Part shown: one piece after another, positions 1 to 10,471 of the stretch
Numbering within the stretch: position 1 is the stretch's first letter
Layout: every line of letters begins with the position of its first letter
NCBI RefSeq assembly: GCF_050948175.1
Contig: NC_135202.1
Span: 6,076,001 to 6,140,000 of the forward strand
Reading direction: 5' to 3'
Source: Xylocopa sonorina
Lineage: Eukaryota; Arthropoda; Insecta; Hymenoptera; Apidae
Length of the DNA: 64,000 nt
Program-made: the position numbers and the translations under genes
Notes under the pieces: model-generated
What the model was told of the DNA's origin: nothing
Seen by the model: the letters and a program-made list of their open reading frames with translations, nothing else
The model's database searches: none

Positions 1-124
1 CTATTGTTTCGATACCTACGTAAAAGTGAAATGAAAATACTTTGATGATCTTTATAATAGCAACGTAATGGATGATTATAGAATTTATTATTGCGAAGAC
101 GAATGAAAACGCTAGATATCCTAG

Positions 125-352
125 TTAATTAACGGAACGAGAACAAGTAAATAGTGTCTCGCTTAACGCATCCTCTACTACTAAATCCGTTAGTGGAAGG
201 GATATATACTCTGGCCTTCCCGTGATTTCCGTCACCCCTTCAAAGTAGAATAGGTCAATCGAGGACCCACTCGTACAATCAATCGTACGACCACAATTGC
301 TGACACTGTTGTACGATTTCAATTCTCTATAGATCTTCACCGATTTCTAAAA
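125..352 (-). CDS. Possible terminal exon of a small minus-strand gene (unknown product)
   Basis: On the minus strand, 75 codons are open from an acceptor-like site (TATTTTAG ending at 353) to a TAA at 125-127. No ATG starts the frame, so it could only be a downstream exon. The peptide has three cysteines and a hydrophilic, secreted-protein-like composition. Further upstream on the same strand (about 617-690) lies a hydrophobic stretch containing KVFLIIAITAI that ends at a GTGAGT donor. This could be a signal-peptide exon, but I could not find a convincing in-frame ATG or acceptor to join the two. No family is recognised, and a chance open frame is a real alternative. Confidence 0.22.
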
Positions 353-2072
353 TATTTTTAATCGATACGCTCTTCTCTATTTTTTTAAATTTCATAATTT
401 CCGTTGATGCACAAATCAGAGGCAATTAAATCAATTATATCATTCTGTTAATAATATTATGCATAAAGGAATGATTAAAATTGCTAAGTCATTATTGAAT
501 GCTATTTCTAAAATTAATACTGCATCATAAGTATGATGCTTATACGGAAAACGCAATTATTCAGTCTCTTAGCCAACTTTGTCAAGCTATAATCTCTCGA
601 GGTAGAAAATTTACGACTCACCTATCGCAGTGATCGCAATAATCAAGAACACCTTTCCGCAGCTAATATCGCCGACATTGCTGACTCATGATGAAGATAC
701 GTTCGTAGTGGTGCTTCAATTGAATGACGTACGTATGTGTGACATCCATGAGACACTTGTAACAGAGGAGAATGTATGATTAGAATAAAATCAAGTATTT
801 AATTCTACCAAAATTAATTGAAAATGGTTGATGTTTCAATTTCCAGGAAAGAAATAAAAAAAAGTAACATTCATACTTCTTTTCGTATTAGTAATATAAA
901 ATGTGTAATTTGTATGTACAATTAGTATGCGCAATGATTTATTTATAGAAATATACAGTTACAAATGAAAATACAACCATAGAAAGATTATTCACGATAA
1001 AATAACCACACATTCTAGTGAGGGAAGTACACTGGACATAATATCACGTAAACTACTTTAATACGACTGCGTTTATACTTTATATTATCATAAATGAATA
1101 TTAGAATCGCTATATGTTAATAATGCAATTAGAATTACCTGAATATATCGCGATGGTTTAAAGAAAACAATAAAAATATACACGCGAATCTTACGGCGGT
1201 TGATATTAAATCGCGCACTGAATTTACTAATCGTACTGAAGTTATCATTTCAATATATCGCAACTATCGATAGTATCGATTATACTTCCCCTGGAATAAT
1301 TAGAATATTCTCGCGCCATATCTTTACTAAAGGGATAATATAAAAATTGTTTTTGAATGAATAAATCTAAAATAATTGATTGCATTTATAATACATTGCA
1401 AAATTTGTGTAATTTATAATAAGATATTAAAAATGCACCAAATACTAAGACTAAAGAGATGAGAGAACGAATAAGAAATGCAAGAATGAATTACACCGTC
1501 ATTCTTTGTATTACAAATCAAATCGTCAATGATATCTGTTATTTTTAAGATAGTTTGCAAGGTGTCATAACCTATACTAATTATAATTAAAACGGAGTAA
1601 ATAATTAAATTAAAAGTCAATCATAATATTCAGAACCATCTGATATACTACGTAGCTCTTTTTTACGTTACTTTTATCGCGCGTTTTGTTATAATTTATA
1701 GTCCTCAGATAATATAATGAGTTCTTTCACAATAATGTATAATTAAACAACGTTTTTTATCGTTTTATTTGTACACTCACTTGCAGTCAATATCACGCGT
1801 AATCTTCATCGATTTACCCGCAGTGTATTCTTTAACACAATTCTTTGGACCTTCTTCATTGTAATATATTATTATTGTTTTCGTTACGAAATATATAGGA
1901 TGACGAATCCGCTCGTATATAGAATATATCGATATACATAGGTGGATCTCGTGTTAAGTCGATACAGAGTGTAGTTCCGTTTGAAGAACCTCGTGAAAGG
2001 GAAGTGGCGATACTGCGACGTGCGTCAAATTAACAGTTGACTGTCGTTCGCGAACTTCCACGTTGGCTACCG
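353..2072. other. AT-rich intergenic region upstream of Nmnat
   Basis: Apart from the possible hydrophobic exon at about 617-690 on the minus strand, this stretch is AT-rich with no open frame of coding character. I see no transposon ends or tandem repeat in it. It should contain the promoter of Nmnat near its right end. An in-frame TAG at 2073-2075 limits how far the Nmnat frame can extend upstream. Confidence 0.5.
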
Positions 2073-2075
2073 TAG

Positions 2076-2396
2076 CCGTTAACCTACATCGAAAATAATG
2101 TTACGCGACGTGGAAATGTTGATGAGGTCGAGATACGGTTTAAGGCGACCATGTTGAAAACAATTTCTCAACTGACTAGTGTAGCAGCACCGTCTCAAAT
2201 ATGGCTGAAACGTCAGCCAGTCTGCAGTTCGTGCAGTGTAGTTGGTTGTTTGAGTGGTTCGCGTAACGATTTGTCGCGTATTATCACACGTCATTCTAAA
2301 TGTTTCGAGTTCTGTCTTCGTGAAGCTACCAGAAGAAAGTACCAGCAGTGCAGTGAGGCTGCTGTCATCACATGCAGTGGGATAAACGGAGAAAAA
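2076..2396 (+). promoter_or_regulatory. Nmnat leader with uORF and in-frame N-terminal extension
   Basis: The Nmnat frame is open upstream of the canonical ATG, from 2076. The first in-frame ATG, at 2151, has a good context (ACC before ATG) and would add 82 residues. The first 39 added residues contain lysine and arginine (K3, K20, R21, R38) and no acidic residue, as in mitochondrial presequences. A separate short upstream frame (ATG 2098, stop 2155-2157) overlaps the 2151 start and could dampen its use. Whether the leader is translated depends on where transcription starts, which the sequence does not show. Confidence 0.4.
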
Positions 2397-3626
2397 ATGG
2401 CACCAACGCGTGTTATTCTTATGTCGTGTGGCAGTTATAACCCTCCAACGAATATGCATTTAAGAATGTTTGGTACATATATATCATTTCTTACAATCAA
2501 TATCGATTCATTATATAAACGTAGACCTCCCCGATGTGTGCTTAACGGAATAAATTTATTGATGGTCGAGCTTCGCGACTAATTCAACAAATCGTACCAT
2601 TGTAAAGATAATGTAATGTCGTGTAAACAATTAATGTCATCGACTTATATAAGGATTGTTTACTTTGGAATACGTCACTTATTTTCGCGAAATGATTCAA
2701 TTTAGACTTACTTTTTTTTTTGTTCATTTAATTTAACTTAGTTTAACGTGTAATCGTTAATCTGATATTTACAGAAATTGCCAGAGACCATCTGCACAGG
2801 ATGGGAACGCACATTGTGGTCGGTGGTGTAATATCACCGGTACACGATGCGTATGCGAAAAAAGAACTCGCAAGCTCGACTCATAGATGCGCTATGCTAC
2901 GATTAGCGTTACAGAACAGCGATTGGATTCGACTTAGCACTTGGGAAACTAGACAAAACGGTTGGACAAAGACTAGAATAAGTTTACAGTACCATCAAAA
3001 TCTATTGAATTCTGTGCTTTATGATCCTAACATTATGAAACACAATATACCGATCGAGGATCTGGAATGGATTCCAGAGAATATTAAAAATAGTCCCGAT
3101 CATACTCCGATTCAAATTAAACTGTTATGCGGCGCTGATTTATTAGAGAGCTTTGGAACGTATGATCTTTGGGCAGAGGAAGATGTAAGTTGATACTATT
3201 CTACTTACGTATTATATTACTTTGTTGTAATATTTTTGTAACTATGATGGTGGAATTTTTTTTATTTACAGATTGATGCCATTGTGGGAGAACACGGTCT
3301 TGTAGTTATTACAAGAGAAGGATCCAATCCAAATAAATTTATATATGACTCGGATATCCTGTCCAAACATATGGTAATATCTCAAAGTCAAAGTTTGCAT
3401 CGGGACTTCTAGATTCGCATTTCTCTAATTTCTTGTTACGTTAATTTCTGTGCAGCACAACATATACATAGTAACAGAATGGATTCCAAATGAAATCAGC
3501 TCAACTAGAATAAGGAGGGCATTGAAACGAGGTGAGAGTGTCAGGTATCTTCTACAAGACGCTGTAATCGATTACGTCTATAAGCACGGGATTTACGATG
3601 CAAAGACAACGGCGTCAACAATGTGA
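2397..3626 (+). CDS. Nmnat: Nicotinamide/nicotinic acid mononucleotide adenylyltransferase (NMNAT)
   Basis: This enzyme joins ATP to NMN or NaMN to make NAD or NaAD, the last common step of NAD synthesis; in flies the single Nmnat also protects neurons and acts as a chaperone (known for the family). Exons are 2397-2472, 2775-3184, 3272-3373 and 3456-3626, with GT-AG introns and consistent phases, giving 252 residues, within the animal NMNAT range. The nucleotide-binding motif appears as GSYNPPTNMHLR near residue 14. VGGVISPVHDAY, KLLCGADLLESF and the C-terminal ISSTRIRRALKRG follow in the expected order. The start at 2397 matches the usual short N-terminus; a longer start at 2151 is possible. 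The fourth exon either runs on to TGA at 3624-3626 or is spliced at 3622/3623 (GTGAGT), giving other C-termini. Confidence 0.95.
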
Positions 3627-3702
3627 GTTTAAACATAATTTCAAAAATAGTGAAATCAGTAGAAGACGTAATTAGTGGTAAACTTAATAGATTATCTTCC
3701 AG

Positions 3703-3763
3703 TAGAGTCGGAAACAAGAATTTATTTTTATGTATTTTGTATGAGAGACGTATATTTTTATAG
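3703..3763 (+). CDS. Nmnat: Possible alternative 3' exon of Nmnat
   Basis: The last codon before the Nmnat stop overlaps a strong donor (AAT|GTGAGT, 3622/3623). Joining it to the acceptor TCTTCCAG at 3702 keeps the frame and adds a basic, hydrophobic tail of about 20 residues, beginning IRVGNKN and ending at TAG 3761-3763, for 271 residues in total. A second acceptor with a better pyrimidine tract (TTTTTATAG ending at 3763) would instead give a tail of eight residues ending at TGA 3786-3788. Drosophila Nmnat is known to make isoforms with different C-termini by alternative splicing, so a comparable choice here is reasonable. No transcript evidence is available from sequence alone. Confidence 0.4.
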
Positions 3764-3876
3764 CATTCATATTCCACGTAGTTGGTGAGTTTAGAGTGTA
3801 CACAAATCTGGTTAATCTAAGACGTTTTGAAGTTGTACAAAGAATTCAGTTATAATTCTTTCACTCAAATATTTAA

Positions 3877-4279
3877 CCCTTTTAGTACTTAATAACAAAA
3901 TCGATTATAGTAATCGATATGTGTCGATCTTTTTTAAATAAAATATTCGATATATTAGGTACAAGAGAAGAATACAAGCAGGGTAAAATAGTTTGTTTGC
4001 CTACACATGTATAATGTGTACATGTTTTATAGATAGTACAAAAAGTGTCCGAAAGATATTTGATAGTGCATAGTTTATTTTATACAAAAATACGATAAGT
4101 TAAAAGCGCACAAACTGTATATAATTACTAGCCATAAGTATTTTTGATAGAATTATTTACAAATAAATGTTGGATCTTATTGATGATTATACTTGGATAT
4201 TTAAAATATTGCTGCATTTTTTTTACGAATTTTTCATAATATTTATGATATATCCAGTATTTATTGAGTATTAAAAGGG
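3877..4279. mobile_element. piggyBac-type MITE with TTAA target duplication (403 bp)
   Basis: The element is bounded on both sides by TTAA (3873-3876 and 4280-4283). Its ends are inverted repeats: left CCCTTTTAGTACTTAATAA, right (reverse complement) CCCTTTTAATACTCAATAA, 17 of 19 matching. TTAA duplications and ends beginning CCC are typical of piggyBac-superfamily elements. The interior is AT-rich and has no transposase-length frame, so this is a non-autonomous copy. It sits just downstream of the Nmnat stop codons and may lie inside the 3' untranslated region. Confidence 0.7.
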
Positions 4280-4283
4280 TTAA

Positions 4284-5101
4284 CAAATTTTGTACAAATA
4301 ACGCAGGACAATATGTTAGTCTAGTCTAAGAGTCTTCCATTTATATGTAAATCGAATCTCGAAAACCTATTTCCAGATACTGTAATTACGAATAAATTTT
4401 AGCAACTGCATTTTTTTTACATTCCTTATTTTTCGTTGATAGTTTCGAGTAGTTACGTTTAATTTGTCAATAGTAGCAAGAATACCGATTCATGGACAAA
4501 GGTACATATATCTTTCTTAATTCTCTTTCTCAATCTGTACACGATGAATTTCTTCTAAACATATGTTATCATGTATATTTTTGCCCTGAATCGGACTATT
4601 AATAGTAGTAGTAGCAATAGTAGTAGAGTTGGGCAAATTTCATTCGAATAATTAAAAAAAAAAAAAAAATCACGACTCATTTTCTCGAACAAGTACTATT
4701 ATTCATACTCATTCATAAACACCGAGCATGACGCATAACGCTACGTCAATCAATGAGAAACGAGTGATATCATACGATAAGAAAAACGCTTTGAAACGGA
4801 TCAGCTGATCGCAATCGCAATCCGCGTAAACAGTTTTATCAGAAATTCATCCGAACCGACAGTTACTCATCGTTTCCGCTACTTTGCTCGCGGCTGTATT
4901 CGAATTCTGCCCAACGCTGACTACTACCTAGCACCGGATTAATCAAGGCCTTGTAAAGAATAGCGTATTGTTTTTCACGCTGCCAATCCACTTGGACACT
5001 GAAGTAAGTTGGAACTGACCTCGCCCAACGCGAACAATTACTTGACCATTGATTCCAAGTATCAAAGCACCTTTCTCACGCCGTCGCCTAGCGACGTTAC
5101 C
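4284..5101. other. Intergenic region and leader of the 908-residue protein gene
   Basis: No gene is seen up to about 5003. A TAG/AGT-rich microsatellite lies near 4601-4627 and an A-tract at about 4655-4670. The frame of the following gene is open from 5003 (after TGA 5000-5002) to its first ATG at 5102. That segment is either leader or the 5' end of a spliced coding exon; I could not choose an acceptor. Confidence 0.45.
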
Positions 5102-7828
5102 ATGGAATCCCCGAGTCCGATCGAAATTATATCCATCGACGTGCCTGACACCGTTCTGCGTAAGAATATCCAGAACGCGACGAGCGTCGCTTGCGTCGCC
5201 TCCCGGCACGCGACTGGGGCGAGCGGCCTCGAGGAGGCTCGCGAGAAATTCATAAACGCTCTAGTAGCCGAGAACGGTAACGCCAAACATATTACGACCG
5301 CGAAGGCCGCGTATCCAGGTCTCGCGAAACAGATCATCGCCACCGAAACCGGCGAGTCGCAGATCCTCGACGAGGTAGGTTTCGTTGACGATGATAGAAG
5401 ATCGGTCAGGAAGGTGGTCAGGGTGCAGCCCAGGTCTAGTCAGCTGGACAAGATGTCCGCGGGTGTCGCCACCTCGTCGAAACGCGAGGCCCTCTCGAAG
5501 GCTAAAGAACCAGCCGAAACTAGCGAGAACGCGATCAAATCGGAGAGCAATGACGCGGATCGAGTAGTCGATGTAGGATCCGAGAACGGTAGAGGGAAAG
5601 ATCGCGAGGGTAGATCATCGACTTCGTCTTCGGCTGTCTCGTCCTCGACGATGTACACCGTGGACAACGGTGGTGGTCGCCACGAAGGCGCGTTGTCCGA
5701 TTTCAGCGTTGACAAAGAGAATTACAGGCTGACTCGGTACGGTTTGGACGACGCAGCCGAAGACGAGGTCCAAGATGGACGTAAGGGGTCTCGGTTAGGG
5801 AAGCAGGGTTCGAAGGACTCCGTCGAGAGTCAGCAGGAGAACGCGTCGCTGAAAGACGAGTATACCGATCGCAAGAGTAGCGACGAGGTTTACGATCAGG
5901 ATAGCTTCTTGAACGATAACGTTCGATGCTCGAACACGCAGGTGTTAGTGTTGGTCAGCGCGATGATTCACAATCCCTTCGATAAAGAAGGGGCAACGTT
6001 GATCGTCGAGGAGAACGGAGTGCAGGGTAAAAGCGAGATCACGATATACAAAGGTGAATCGGATGGGAACATCGACAAATTGAGCCTGTTGGTACAGTCG
6101 CCTGTTCCGTCCTCGTTGAGCGACGAGAGCACGGTGAAGATACAGGAAATAGTCGACGAGGGGTCAGAGAATGCTAAAGAGTACTCTGATGACTCATTGG
6201 CTCTAGACGAGAAGTCTTCGAAGCGAGACGTGAGCTTGGAGATCGATGGTAAGTATGTGAAGTCGGTGGTGAACTCGCGCAAGAGTCCCAGGAAAACGAA
6301 GAACGGCCAGATGCGCGTCTACGAGGACGAGGGTGAGAGTAAGCAAGCGAAACGGAACGAGAGGATCGAGACGAAATGCGCGGACTCGGGCACGCAGTCG
6401 GAGGAGACATTCTATAAGACTGTATCGAAGTCTTCCAAGGCGTCTTCGTCGAGGTCGAAGAGTCCTAGAAGAGAGGGAAAATCTCGCTCGAGTGGACAGA
6501 AAGCGGGTAGCAATTCGAAGATTTACGAATCCACGACGGTCAACGACGATAGAACAAGAAAGTCGAAGCGATACGACGCGTCGTTGAAAGGAAGCTTGGA
6601 TTCTGTGATCGCCACGACCGATTCTAGGACCGCGTCTAGAAGAGCGTCCAGAACTGAGGAGATGTTCTCGAAAAAGTCGAAGAGTTACGAGTCGATCAAG
6701 AAGATCCAGGAGATATGCTACGAGGATCCTTCTAAAGCGGACAGTACTTCCCAGTTGATCACGACTAACGAGCTGGACATGCACACGGACGAGTTCTGTT
6801 CCCTCTGCTGCTATGGCAACGAAATGTCCATGAGAACGGAAGAACTATTGGGCAGCCCATCGCACGACAATTTCTATGCTCTGCGTTCAAACTGCAGTTC
6901 CATCGCGGACGAGGATTCGACGGAATGCGACATTTGTAGCTCCTGGAACTTGCAAGAGTCGAGTGGCGCGTTGGACAGGAAGCTGGTCTGCACAACGGAC
7001 ACCTGCGACCGGTTGTACGAGGTGTGCGAGATCTGCAGCAAGATCTGCGCCACGTTCGACCCCGAACAAGAGCCTGGATCGTTCTCCGGGACCAGAGAAC
7101 CGATTGACCTGACGCCCAGTAGAGCTTTCGAGTCCTCCTCGAGAAGCCTCGCCAAGGACAGCTCCAGAATCGGCGACAGCGCCGCGACTGATCCGTCCTT
7201 GGACGAGGACAGCTTCGAGATCGAGAACTGTGGCTTGCAGAGCGGTTTCGAATTAACGGACGAGCGTAAATCCAGCGAGCTGGATACAGATAAACAATTA
7301 TCCATGTCATTCGAGGTCTCTGACACGGCTATTATCAAGAGGAAGCCGCGGGACAAGTATTTTATACCCAAGGACGAGTTAGCCATCCTGGCCAGTGGCT
7401 CGAAGCGGATGAATAGGAAGGGATCCCTGCTGAGGAAGAAACCGATCGAGGATTCGGTGAACGTTTCCCAGGACAAAAGGCGTTACTCATCAGTGGACAA
7501 TCTTCCATCGACCAAAGCGTCTTCCAGGGGCAACGAGAAGGTTCTTAGGTCGAAGAACAGCAAGTTGATCGGATCTGCGGACAATATACGAGCTTCGAGA
7601 AGCTCCAGGAGATGCAAGTCGTTGCAGAGGTCCGCGGACAACGTTCTATACGTGGATTCGTCCACGGACAACTTGGACTCCCTCGTGGAGAGTTTAACCA
7701 GGGAGGACGAGACGCAGGAGGGCGTGAACTCGATGGAGAAGCTCAAGGCCAGGGACAACGAGACGGTGAAGATGATCCTGACCAAGCACGGAATTAAGAT
7801 AATCAGCGAGAAGGAAACTGCTCTATAA
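5102..7828 (+). CDS. Large disordered Ser/Lys/Glu-rich protein, function unknown
   Basis: A single open frame of 908 codons from ATG 5102, in a near-ideal start context (TTACCATGG), to TAA 7826-7828. Its GC content is well above its surroundings, as expected for real coding sequence. I do not recognise the family. The protein is highly charged and rich in Ser, Lys, Arg, Glu and Asp, mostly predicted disordered by eye. A cysteine-rich cluster lies at about residues 565-650 with several CxxC pairs (CSLC, CDIC, CEIC), which might bind zinc. The last ~120 residues contain four S-x-D-N motifs (SSVDN, GSADN, RSADN, SSTDN), three of them shortly after basic residues. The frame is open 32 codons upstream of the ATG without another ATG, so this may be the last exon of a longer spliced gene. 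The several antisense open frames are shadows. Confidence 0.85.
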   Translation: MESPSPIEIISIDVPDTVLRKNIQNATSVACVASRHATGASGLEEAREKFINALVAENGNAKHITTAKAAYPGLAKQIIATETGESQILDEVGFVDDDRRSVRKVVRVQPRSSQLDKMSAGVATSSKREALSKAKEPAETSENAIKSESNDADRVVDVGSENGRGKDREGRSSTSSSAVSSSTMYTVDNGGGRHEGALSDFSVDKENYRLTRYGLDDAAEDEVQDGRKGSRLGKQGSKDSVESQQENASLKDEYTDRKSSDEVYDQDSFLNDNVRCSNTQVLVLVSAMIHNPFDKEGATLIVEENGVQGKSEITIYKGESDGNIDKLSLLVQSPVPSSLSDESTVKIQEIVDEGSENAKEYSDDSLALDEKSSKRDVSLEIDGKYVKSVVNSRKSPRKTKNGQMRVYEDEGESKQAKRNERIETKCADSGTQSEETFYKTVSKSSKASSSRSKSPRREGKSRSSGQKAGSNSKIYESTTVNDDRTRKSKRYDASLKGSLDSVIATTDSRTASRRASRTEEMFSKKSKSYESIKKIQEICYEDPSKADSTSQLITTNELDMHTDEFCSLCCYGNEMSMRTEELLGSPSHDNFYALRSNCSSIADEDSTECDICSSWNLQESSGALDRKLVCTTDTCDRLYEVCEICSKICATFDPEQEPGSFSGTREPIDLTPSRAFESSSRSLAKDSSRIGDSAATDPSLDEDSFEIENCGLQSGFELTDERKSSELDTDKQLSMSFEVSDTAIIKRKPRDKYFIPKDELAILASGSKRMNRKGSLLRKKPIEDSVNVSQDKRRYSSVDNLPSTKASSRGNEKVLRSKNSKLIGSADNIRASRSSRRCKSLQRSADNVLYVDSSTDNLDSLVESLTREDETQEGVNSMEKLKARDNETVKMILTKHGIKIISEKETAL

Positions 7829-8470
7829 TGCAGGGGGATTTAATTATAATAAGTTCAACGAATTCGAAGGAAATCGCTCACGTTAGTTGCAGGACATATA
7901 TATATTATATATATACACACACACGATACACTGATTAGTTTGAGCTCTCGTTAGGCCAACTGCAGACCCTAGGGTGCAGACTTATCGACTCTCTTGTGAT
8001 AACTCTGACCGATATACCGTCTTCGAGAGACGCATGATTTTTCATATTATAATAGAGACAGTTAACGAACATACGCATCTATATATATATATATATAAAA
8101 AGAATATATAATATATATATATATTTATAACTCGGGAAACGGGTTATTTCCCGAGAGAAGAGAGGAACGCCAGAACGTTACGATTTGATCCTATCCACAG
8201 ATTCTATTTAATTAATAACGATGATGCTCGCGCGACGAGACTCTTGGCGAGTTTAAAACATGCAAGACCTCGGAGCGTGGCGTTGTTCAGCCGCACGTTG
8301 ATCGTCGTGAATGGAAAAGAGTTCTAAAAGCCTTTGGCGAGACTCCTTTAGAAGGTATAGCCAGAGAAGATGATATTATATATATATATATATACATATA
8401 TATTATTATTATGTTAACGAACTGATTTAAGAATCGCTGAGAAGCGTGATTAAACGAATTAAATAAAACG
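7829..8470 (+). other. Probable 3' untranslated region with TA-rich microsatellites
   Basis: This follows the 908-codon frame. It holds TA-type microsatellites at about 7900-7924 (TA then CA), 8080-8125 and 8375-8412. A canonical AATAAA lies at 8462-8467 and is a plausible polyadenylation signal. No open frame of note is present. Confidence 0.45.
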
Positions 8471-10284
8471 CGAGATGTTTCGTTGCCGCGTGCGTTGGAC
8501 AGAAATGTAGCTGAGGAGGAGACGATGAAGAAAATTGCTCAAGAAACGTGGAAGGAATTTCGACGGGATACAAAGTGACGATGACGATGGTATTCGATTC
8601 AGATTTTAAAATGGACGAATTCTTGGCAACGCACGAGCATCGAGAACAACTAATTATCGAGACAATCCTACAATTAAACTCGTCAATATTATGCGAATGA
8701 AGAACGGTTTCGATCAATTATAAATTATACTATAATAACAAACTACGTAAGTGATGGGCTGCGGTACATCGATCGGGGAGAACGTGGTTAATTAAGGGCG
8801 CTCGTAATGGAACCCGCTGATCTCACTATCAGTTTGTCTTTCGTCGTACGAAGAAGAAGAAATTGCTAAGAAAGGAAAAAATGAACGTGGATCGTTTGTG
8901 AATACAATATAATGATATAATTGATTATATTGAGGTCACTGAAAAATGGTGCGCGTTGTGGGACACTCCTGACATCAGAATGGTCAAACATCTAAGCTGT
9001 GCTTGGAGAAATTTCAAGGAATAATTCTACGATCAATATCTGGGAATGTTGTACTGTTGAAAAGTAAATCCATCAACTTTCAGTGACCCAAGTATAATTA
9101 TAATTTACACATGCATACATACACGCATACACATCTCTGCCAAACACTTTTTATTGATAACAGTGCCAATTGATTTTTTGATACCTTTGTAGAGGTCGTA
9201 TTTTTCACTCTTTCGAACGGCATATCTCTGTATGATAGTTTAAAAGGTCGATGATTTTTTAACAAAAAACGATCGGAAGGCAACTCGAGAAGGGAGAGAA
9301 AATAAGAAAATGTTCTTTTATTCGGTCACTGTCGCGTATTGAACCGTTTCCACGGTGAAACATCCGCTCTTTGCCTCGTCAGATCTCCTATGCGTATGTG
9401 TATTTAACGAGCAAGCGTTTTAATTCGTCTCTCTTTTTCTTTCCTTTTTCGTACCTTTTTGTATCCTATTTGCACGGTGTCATGCGGCTACCTTTGCCAT
9501 ACGTTCTCGCTTTTGAGAAATCCCTCCAGCGATCGTCATTGCTGTTTCTTTTTTCTTTTACGAATATTTTTTAAGAACTACCTTCGAACCGATCCACTGC
9601 ATCTAACTGTGATGATATCATTATCGTGGAACGATAAAAGTGATAGAGACACAAATTATTGTGAAAAATATATATGTATATATTTTTTTCATTTATAAAA
9701 TGATATATCGTGGTCGTAAAAAAAAGTTTGCTCAGAGATTAGTCCTAATAAGATTCGCAAGACTCGATTGCAAGTACGCTTAGGTGCAATGGAAACGAAT
9801 CATTGTTTGGTTATAATGGCTGAGCTTCTTAGGCGTACCTGTGTTTTTGATAGTGCCTAATTTCCATTGTTCTGCCAGCAATCGCGCCTTTGGACGAGCC
9901 ACTGTCGAGGAGCATCTTGTTTGCGAATGATCCTGCGAGGAACGATTCTTTTTATTCTATTTCACGTTTTTATTTCGAGGACAGCTCGACGACATCAAAT
10001 TGAAGTCTGAAAAGTCAGAAATTTTGCAGAACTATAATCGAATTACAGTTGTCGAACTTCCCTCGTCGATCAGAATGGACGTCTTCTTTCATTTCGAACA
10101 CTACCATCCCCCTTTCTCCATCACAACCCTGTTCTTTCGTTAATCTTGGTACGCAAGCCTAATTTGTTAAAACACCCCCTTGGCCCTTTCGAGCAAACTA
10201 TGTTCTGCTCCTCTTCTTATTTGTATAGTAACGTAGATAGACGAAGGTGGCGAGAAAAATGCTCAAGCTGACGTTAATCACTGT
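8471..10284. other. Noncoding intergenic stretch
   Basis: No coding frame is supported; the open frames here are short and lack family features. The stretch includes the small terminal-inverted-repeat segment described separately (8934-9088) and scattered A/T tracts. Nothing else is recognised. Confidence 0.5.
8934..9088. repeat. Possible small MITE with 11-bp terminal inverted repeats
   Basis: GGTCACTGAAA at 8934-8944 is mirrored exactly by TTTCAGTGACC at 9078-9088, enclosing 155 bp. Inner sequence shows only weak further complementarity and no clear target duplication could be fixed. It may be a small non-autonomous DNA element or a chance palindrome. Confidence 0.3.
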
Positions 10285-10288
10285 TTAA

Positions 10289-10467
10289 CCCTTTGGGGGC
10301 GTCGCTTTTTTTCAAGAGAGGTGAGAGAAATAATTGAGCGCGAACTTTCCACATTTTTTATCGATGTATTTTTGGCAAAAGATGATGCGTTTATTTGTTT
10401 TTAACACGAAACAAAGATAAATAGTATACGTTTACCTGGACTAATACCGGCCTTCGACCGCAAAGGG
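10289..10467. mobile_element. piggyBac-type MITE with TTAA target duplication (179 bp)
   Basis: TTAA flanks both ends (10285-10288 and 10468-10471). The ends are inverted: left CCCTTTGGGGGCGTCG, right (reverse complement) CCCTTTGCGGTCGAAGG. TTAA plus CCC ends point to the piggyBac superfamily. It is too short to code for anything and is non-autonomous. Its interior differs from the copies at 3.9 and 13.6 kb, so it belongs to another subfamily. Confidence 0.65.
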
Positions 10468-10471
10468 TTAA

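Noticed and set aside
6203..7310. Arginine-rich antisense frames of 180-200 codons
   Set aside because: Shadows of the 908-codon plus-strand gene caused by its GC-rich codon use.
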